From Sulfurovum sp. UBA4779 (GTDB taxonomy: Bacteria; Campylobacterota; Campylobacteria; Campylobacterales; Sulfurovaceae), in the NCBI GenBank assembly GCA_002403155.1, contig DHHF01000004.1, positions 17,176 to 81,175 on the forward strand: 64,000 bases of DNA, in the 5' to 3' direction. The stretch's first letter is position 1, and each line of letters opens with the position of its first letter. The notes under the pieces were generated by a model that was given only the letters and a program-made list of their open reading frames with translations, was not told the DNA's origin and made no database searches. The position numbers and the translations under genes were made by a program. Shown in pieces: positions 60,696 through 64,000 of the stretch.

Positions 60696-60737
60696 TTGAT
60701 ACAAATCAAACTCTAGAAAAGTTTTTTTTACTATAAT
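60696..60737 (+). promoter_or_regulatory. FNR-type class II promoter of nrdD
   Basis: TTGATACAAATCAA (60696-60709) and a perfect -10 TATAAT (60732-60737) put the box centre at exactly -41.5 relative to a start near 60744. nrdD begins at 60789. A strong anaerobically induced promoter. Confidence 0.87.
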
Positions 60738-60788
60738 ACATAATCAACAATCAAAACACTAAATTCGTGAATACAGGAGCAAACAAAA

Positions 60789-62882
60789 ATGGTAAATATT
60801 ATAGTAAAACGAGACGGAAGTACACAAAAATTTGTTCCTTTTAAGATAGAAGATGCAATTAAGAAAGCGTTTCAAAGCGAAGCGCAAGAGTATGATAAAA
60901 ACGTATTTAGCGATGTGATGGACAGTATCAGAGACAAAGAAAGAATCAGCGTTGAAGAGGTGCAGGATATTATCGAAAAAGCGCTTTTTGGCCGCAGTCA
61001 TTTTGACGTAATGAAGTCTTTCATGCTCTATCGTCATATGCATAAGATTCAAAGAGAGCATGTGTTGGGACTTGAGGAGGATACTACCTACATCAATTCA
61101 ACACAAACCATCAAAGAGTATATTGATAAGTCTGACTGGAGAATCAACGCCAACTCCAACACGGGATATTCCCATGCAGGACTTGTGAACAATACCGCAG
61201 GCAAAGTTATCGCCAATTTTTGGCTGGATAAAATCTATTCCAAAGAAGAGGGGTATGCACATAGAGACGGAGATTATCATATCCATGATCTGGATTGTCT
61301 AAGCGGCTATTGTGCAGGGTGGAGTTTGAGGGTGCTTTTAGATGAAGGGTTTAACGGAGTAAGGGGAAGAGTAGAGAGCAGGGCGCCCTCCCATTTTAGA
61401 GAAGCATTAGGACAGATGGCTAACTTTTTGGGTATCCTTCAAAGCGAATGGGCAGGTGCGCAAGCTTTCAGTTCTTTTGATACCTATCTAGCCCCATACG
61501 TATTTAAAGATAAGCTCTCATACGATGAGATTAAAAAAGCAATCGTCAGTTTTGTATATAATCTGAATGTTCCAGCCAGATGGGGGCAAAGTCCTTTTAC
61601 CAACATTACCATTGATTGGACCGTACCGTCTGATTTGAAAGATCAAATCCCGACCAAAAATCAGATACATTTGTTTAAAGGGATACAAGATGAGGCGCTG
61701 CTGCAAGAAGCCAAAGAGAGAGGCGTTGACTCTTTGGAAAGCATGACCTATAAGCATTTTCAAAAAGAGATGAACCTGATCAACAAAGCCTATTATGAAG
61801 TGATGACTGAGGGGGATAAAAACGGACAGCCGTTTACATTCCCTATCCCTACAGTGAATATCACAGAAGAGTTTGACTGGTACGGAGAAAACACTGATAT
61901 ATTGTTTGAGAACACAGCGAAAATCGGCTCATCATATTTTCAAAACTTTATCGGCAGCCAATACGTAAGAGGTGAAGACGGCAAACTCGTACCAAATGAA
62001 GAAGCCTATAAGCCGGGTCATGTGAGAAGTATGTGCTGTAGATTGCAGCTAGACCTCAGAGAGTTGCTTAAACGAGGCGGTGGATTATTCGGAAGTGCTG
62101 AAATGACGGGTTCTATCGGTGTTGTGACAATCAATATGGCAAGGCTTGGCTATCTCTTCAAAGAGGAAGAAGAAAAACTTTATAAGCGGCTGGAAGAGCT
62201 TATGGAACATGCTTATTCTACATTGGAGAAGAAACGTATCTTTGTTCAGGAGATGTATGATAGGGGGCTCTATCCTTATACGGCGAGATATCTGCCCGGA
62301 TTTAATAACCATTTCTCAACGATAGGGGTCAACGGTATCAACGAGATGATACGAAACTTTACGGGGGATACTCATAATATCACCGATGAATACGGCAAAG
62401 CAATGGCGATCAAACTCTTGGAATTTATGAGAGAAAAACTCAAAGAGTTTCAAGAGCGTTCAGGCAACCTTTACAACCTGGAGGCAACGCCTGCTGAAGG
62501 TACGACCTACCGTTTTGCAAAAGAGGATATCAAACGATACCCTGATATTATTCAGGCAGGAACAATAGAGAATAACTACTATACCAACTCATCGCAAATC
62601 CCCGTATTCTATACGGATGATCCGTTTGAAGCATTGTCATTGCAAGATGAGCTACAATGTAAATATACGGGCGGAACAGTCTTGCACCTCTATATGCGAG
62701 AGAAAGTAAGCTCGGCAGAGGCGGCTAGAAAACTGGTTAAAAACGTGATTACCAATTTCAAACTGCCATACATTACCGTTACTCCGACATTCTCGGTATG
62801 TGAGAAACATGGGTATCTATCTGGAGAATATGAGTATTGTCCAAAATGCGATGAGGAGATTTTGCAAGGGTTGCACGGATGA
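60789..62882 (+). CDS. nrdD: NrdD, class III ribonucleotide reductase lacking its glycyl-radical tail
   Basis: The 697-residue protein has an N-terminal ATP-cone (1-95; VKRDGSTQKFVPFKIEDAI), the ten-stranded barrel with the finger-loop Cys in HVRSMCCRLQLDLRELLKRGGG, ITVTPTFSVCEKHGYLSGEYEYCPKCDEEILQGLHG near the end (quoted as CEKHGYLSG and YCPKCDEEI, three zinc-site Cys) and then stops. A complete NrdD continues with the RVxGY glycyl-radical segment; here it is encoded separately at 63715. It reduces NTPs to dNTPs without oxygen. Its stop overlaps the next gene by 4 nt. Confidence 0.93.
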   Translation: MVNIIVKRDGSTQKFVPFKIEDAIKKAFQSEAQEYDKNVFSDVMDSIRDKERISVEEVQDIIEKALFGRSHFDVMKSFMLYRHMHKIQREHVLGLEEDTTYINSTQTIKEYIDKSDWRINANSNTGYSHAGLVNNTAGKVIANFWLDKIYSKEEGYAHRDGDYHIHDLDCLSGYCAGWSLRVLLDEGFNGVRGRVESRAPSHFREALGQMANFLGILQSEWAGAQAFSSFDTYLAPYVFKDKLSYDEIKKAIVSFVYNLNVPARWGQSPFTNITIDWTVPSDLKDQIPTKNQIHLFKGIQDEALLQEAKERGVDSLESMTYKHFQKEMNLINKAYYEVMTEGDKNGQPFTFPIPTVNITEEFDWYGENTDILFENTAKIGSSYFQNFIGSQYVRGEDGKLVPNEEAYKPGHVRSMCCRLQLDLRELLKRGGGLFGSAEMTGSIGVVTINMARLGYLFKEEEEKLYKRLEELMEHAYSTLEKKRIFVQEMYDRGLYPYTARYLPGFNNHFSTIGVNGINEMIRNFTGDTHNITDEYGKAMAIKLLEFMREKLKEFQERSGNLYNLEATPAEGTTYRFAKEDIKRYPDIIQAGTIENNYYTNSSQIPVFYTDDPFEALSLQDELQCKYTGGTVLHLYMREKVSSAEAARKLVKNVITNFKLPYITVTPTFSVCEKHGYLSGEYEYCPKCDEEILQGLHG

Positions 62883-63214
62883 TCAAAGCAGGGGAAGGAC
62901 GATATGCTATCACGCTGACTTCCCAAAAAATAGGCGATGATCTGCTTGTGATCATCACCGGAGGCGAAAAAGAGCATATCGGCTCTGCAACGCTCAAAGA
63001 GAAACAAGAGGGCATACAAACCATAAGCAAAAAAAATCATAAAGATTATATCGTTGCAGAGCAGCTAATCGAGGTAATTTATGATAAAATAAAAAAAGAT
63101 AGTTTGGTGGTGTGCGGCATCCATATTGATCATGCCACAAAAGAAGAGATCGATATCTTGGTTCAAAATGCACAAAAATGTGTTGATATTTTTTTAAAGG
63201 AAACGGATGGTTGA
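62879..63214 (+). CDS. LpdD-like (prenyl-FMN chaperone fold) small protein
   Basis: The 111-residue protein shows a pattern like the LpdD/UbiD-associated family: RYAITLTSQKIGDDLLVIITGGEKEHIGSATL (quoted in parts: LLVIITGGEKEHIGSATL) followed by a repeat of alpha/beta elements and DSLVVCGIHIDHATKEEIDIL. No UbiD or UbiX genes are nearby. Coupled by 4-nt and 8-nt overlaps to nrdD and the IscU-like gene, it probably belongs to the anaerobic ribonucleotide reductase pathway, with no known role. Confidence 0.6.
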   Translation: MIKAGEGRYAITLTSQKIGDDLLVIITGGEKEHIGSATLKEKQEGIQTISKKNHKDYIVAEQLIEVIYDKIKKDSLVVCGIHIDHATKEEIDILVQNAQKCVDIFLKETDG

Positions 63215-63689
63215 AGAAGAAGTGTTTAGGGCGCATGGCTTTGATGTCACAAGCGAACAGGCCAGAAAATTAAACGAACATTACCATGATCCTAAAAACC
63301 GGTGGGCATTGAAAGACTATAATGCAAGAGGCATAGGAAGAAACCCAAGCAATTACGGTCAGGTTGATCTTTATTTGCTTGTAGATGATGAGGACAAAAT
63401 AAAAGACATCGGGTATGAATTTAACGGGTGTCCTACGATTGCATTCACAGCTTCAATATATACAGAAGAACTTAAAGGCCTTCCGATGGAAGAAGCTTTT
63501 GCGATAACACAGTCTTCGTTGGAAGAAATGGCGGCGCAAAACAATTGCGAAGAGTGCACGCAGATGGTTTTGCTGGCATTTTTGGGAGCATATGAAAACT
63601 ACCAAAACAGAAAAAATGATAAAAAAGAAGAGTTCGCGTTGAAAACCATGCAGCCCAACCCGGCTTTTTCGCAGCAAACATGCGGATAA
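63207..63689 (+). CDS. IscU/NifU-like scaffold protein with altered Cys set
   Basis: The 160-residue protein matches the IscU/NifU N-terminal fold: NEHYHDPKNRWALKDYN, the strand DLYLLVDDEDKIKDIGYEF, FNGCPTIAFTASIYTEELKG (equivalent of the second scaffold Cys) and NNCEECTQMVLLAFLGAYENY (third). The first ligand Cys (GxPxCGD in IscU) is missing. ECTQM resembles the C-terminal Cys-rich end. It could build or hold the 4Fe-4S cluster of the NrdG activase, which is not in the window. Confidence 0.72.
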   Translation: MVEEEVFRAHGFDVTSEQARKLNEHYHDPKNRWALKDYNARGIGRNPSNYGQVDLYLLVDDEDKIKDIGYEFNGCPTIAFTASIYTEELKGLPMEEAFAITQSSLEEMAAQNNCEECTQMVLLAFLGAYENYQNRKNDKKEEFALKTMQPNPAFSQQTCG

Positions 63690-63714
63690 AAATTAAATTT
63701 ACAAAGGAGAAAAA

Positions 63715-63879
63715 ATGAATCATAACAAAATCCTGGAAGCAAACAAAAGCAAAAGAACAAAGTGTATTGTCTATACCAGAGTGATGGGATATCACAGACC
63801 GGTAGAGAGTTTCAATATCGGCAAAAAAGGCGAGCATCAAGAGAGAAAATTTTTTACGGAAAAAAACTACGCGATTTAA
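63715..63879 (+). CDS. Stand-alone glycyl-radical domain of class III ribonucleotide reductase
   Basis: The 54-residue protein contains KRTKCIVYTRVMGYHRPVES (residues 13-32) and FNIGKKGEHQERKFF, which are the C-terminal glycyl-radical segment found at the end of complete NrdD proteins. Gly25 in RVMGY would carry the radical; Cys17 aligns with the fourth zinc-site Cys missing from NrdD. AAAGGAG is correctly spaced. A near-identical copy starts 209 bp further on. The gene is too short for ordinary ORF calls. Confidence 0.82.
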   Translation: MNHNKILEANKSKRTKCIVYTRVMGYHRPVESFNIGKKGEHQERKFFTEKNYAI

Positions 63880-63923
63880 CGCTATACGAACAGAGCGTAA
63901 ACTTATTTTACAAAGGAGAAAAA

Positions 63924-64000
63924 ATGAATCATAACAAAATCCTGGAAGCAAACAAAAGCAAAAGAACAAAGTGTGTTGTCTATACCAGAGTGATGGGATA
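63924..64000 (+). CDS. Second copy of the glycyl-radical gene (partial)
   Basis: The gene runs off the right edge. Its 25 visible codons equal the first copy except Val for Ile at residue 18, and the duplication includes the ribosome-binding region: 63698-63791 and 63907-64000 differ at one of 94 bases (A63766 versus G63975). The motif RVMG is present just before the edge. It is a recent tandem duplication. Confidence 0.8.
   Translation, partial: MNHNKILEANKSKRTKCVVYTRVMG

Noticed and set aside
63207..63689. Possible NrdG activase
   Set aside because: There is no CX3CX2C radical SAM motif; the Cys pattern is that of an IscU/NifU-like scaffold.

Overview
The window looks like part of a Campylobacterota (Epsilonproteobacteria) genome, most like the chemolithotrophic Sulfurimonas/Sulfurovum group. 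The evidence is an atypical Sec-exported nitrous oxide reductase fused to cytochrome c with the nosB-D-G-C1-C2-H-F-Y-L order, a norCB-nirS block, AmrS, and low-GC AT-rich intergenic DNA. This assignment is inferred from gene content only.

Layout. 1-2.6 kb: metal efflux (DmeF-like CDF exporter, MFS permease, divergent RcnR/DmeR-type repressor, MntP). 2.7-12.6 kb (minus): the nos operon, from nosZ to a degenerate NosL paralogue. 12.6-18.8 kb (minus): a tightly overlapping eight-gene cassette with three more NosL-family proteins, a MacB/LolD-type ABC transporter, a CxxC membrane protein and a TauE/SafE-like protein. 18.9-20.4 kb: a two-component system. 20.7-22.9 kb: methyltransferase, host-attachment-like protein and AmrS. 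22.9-31 kb (minus): an eight-gene operon with pyruvate/2-oxoacid dehydrogenase E1a, E1b, E2 and E3, a dedicated acyl carrier protein, a LipM-like octanoyltransferase, LipA and an AMP-forming acyl-CoA synthetase. By eye it is GC-richer than its surroundings. 31-40.7 kb: HtrA protease, Ca2+/cation antiporter, DksA-like protein, envelope proteins, MarR-SDR pair, Sel1 protein, and a decayed IS605-type element. 40.7-46.2 kb: TolC-MFP-RND efflux. 46.2-50.9 kb: a complete plasmid-type replication and partition module (DnaB-N/RepA-like helicase, iteron origin, Rep initiator, ParA, ParB and parS-like palindromes). 50.9-58.3 kb: norC, norB, nirS and an outer-membrane porin with small membrane proteins. 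58.4-64 kb: a pentahaem cytochrome, a divergent GAPDH and an anaerobic ribonucleotide reductase locus.

How it works together. NirS makes NO from nitrite, NorCB makes N2O, and NosZ makes N2. The NosC/G/H proteins are thought to feed electrons from quinol, and NosDFY with the NosL proteins supply copper and sulfur. Five CRP/FNR-type boxes (TTGA[CT]-N4-[AG]TCAA) precede the small-protein/nor genes, nirS and nrdD. Four of them are centred 41.5 bp before the start site implied by a -10 element, so one anaerobic regulator probably controls NO/nitrite respiration and anaerobic dNTP synthesis. The nosZ promoter lacks this box and carries a different inverted repeat.

The most unusual features are: a class III ribonucleotide reductase whose glycyl-radical tail is missing from the 697-residue NrdD and encoded by a separate 54-residue gene that is tandemly duplicated; the NosL-family expansion, including fusions to haem-less cytochrome-like domains; helically phased iterons plus one orphan iteron 14 kb away; and parS-like sites inside parB.
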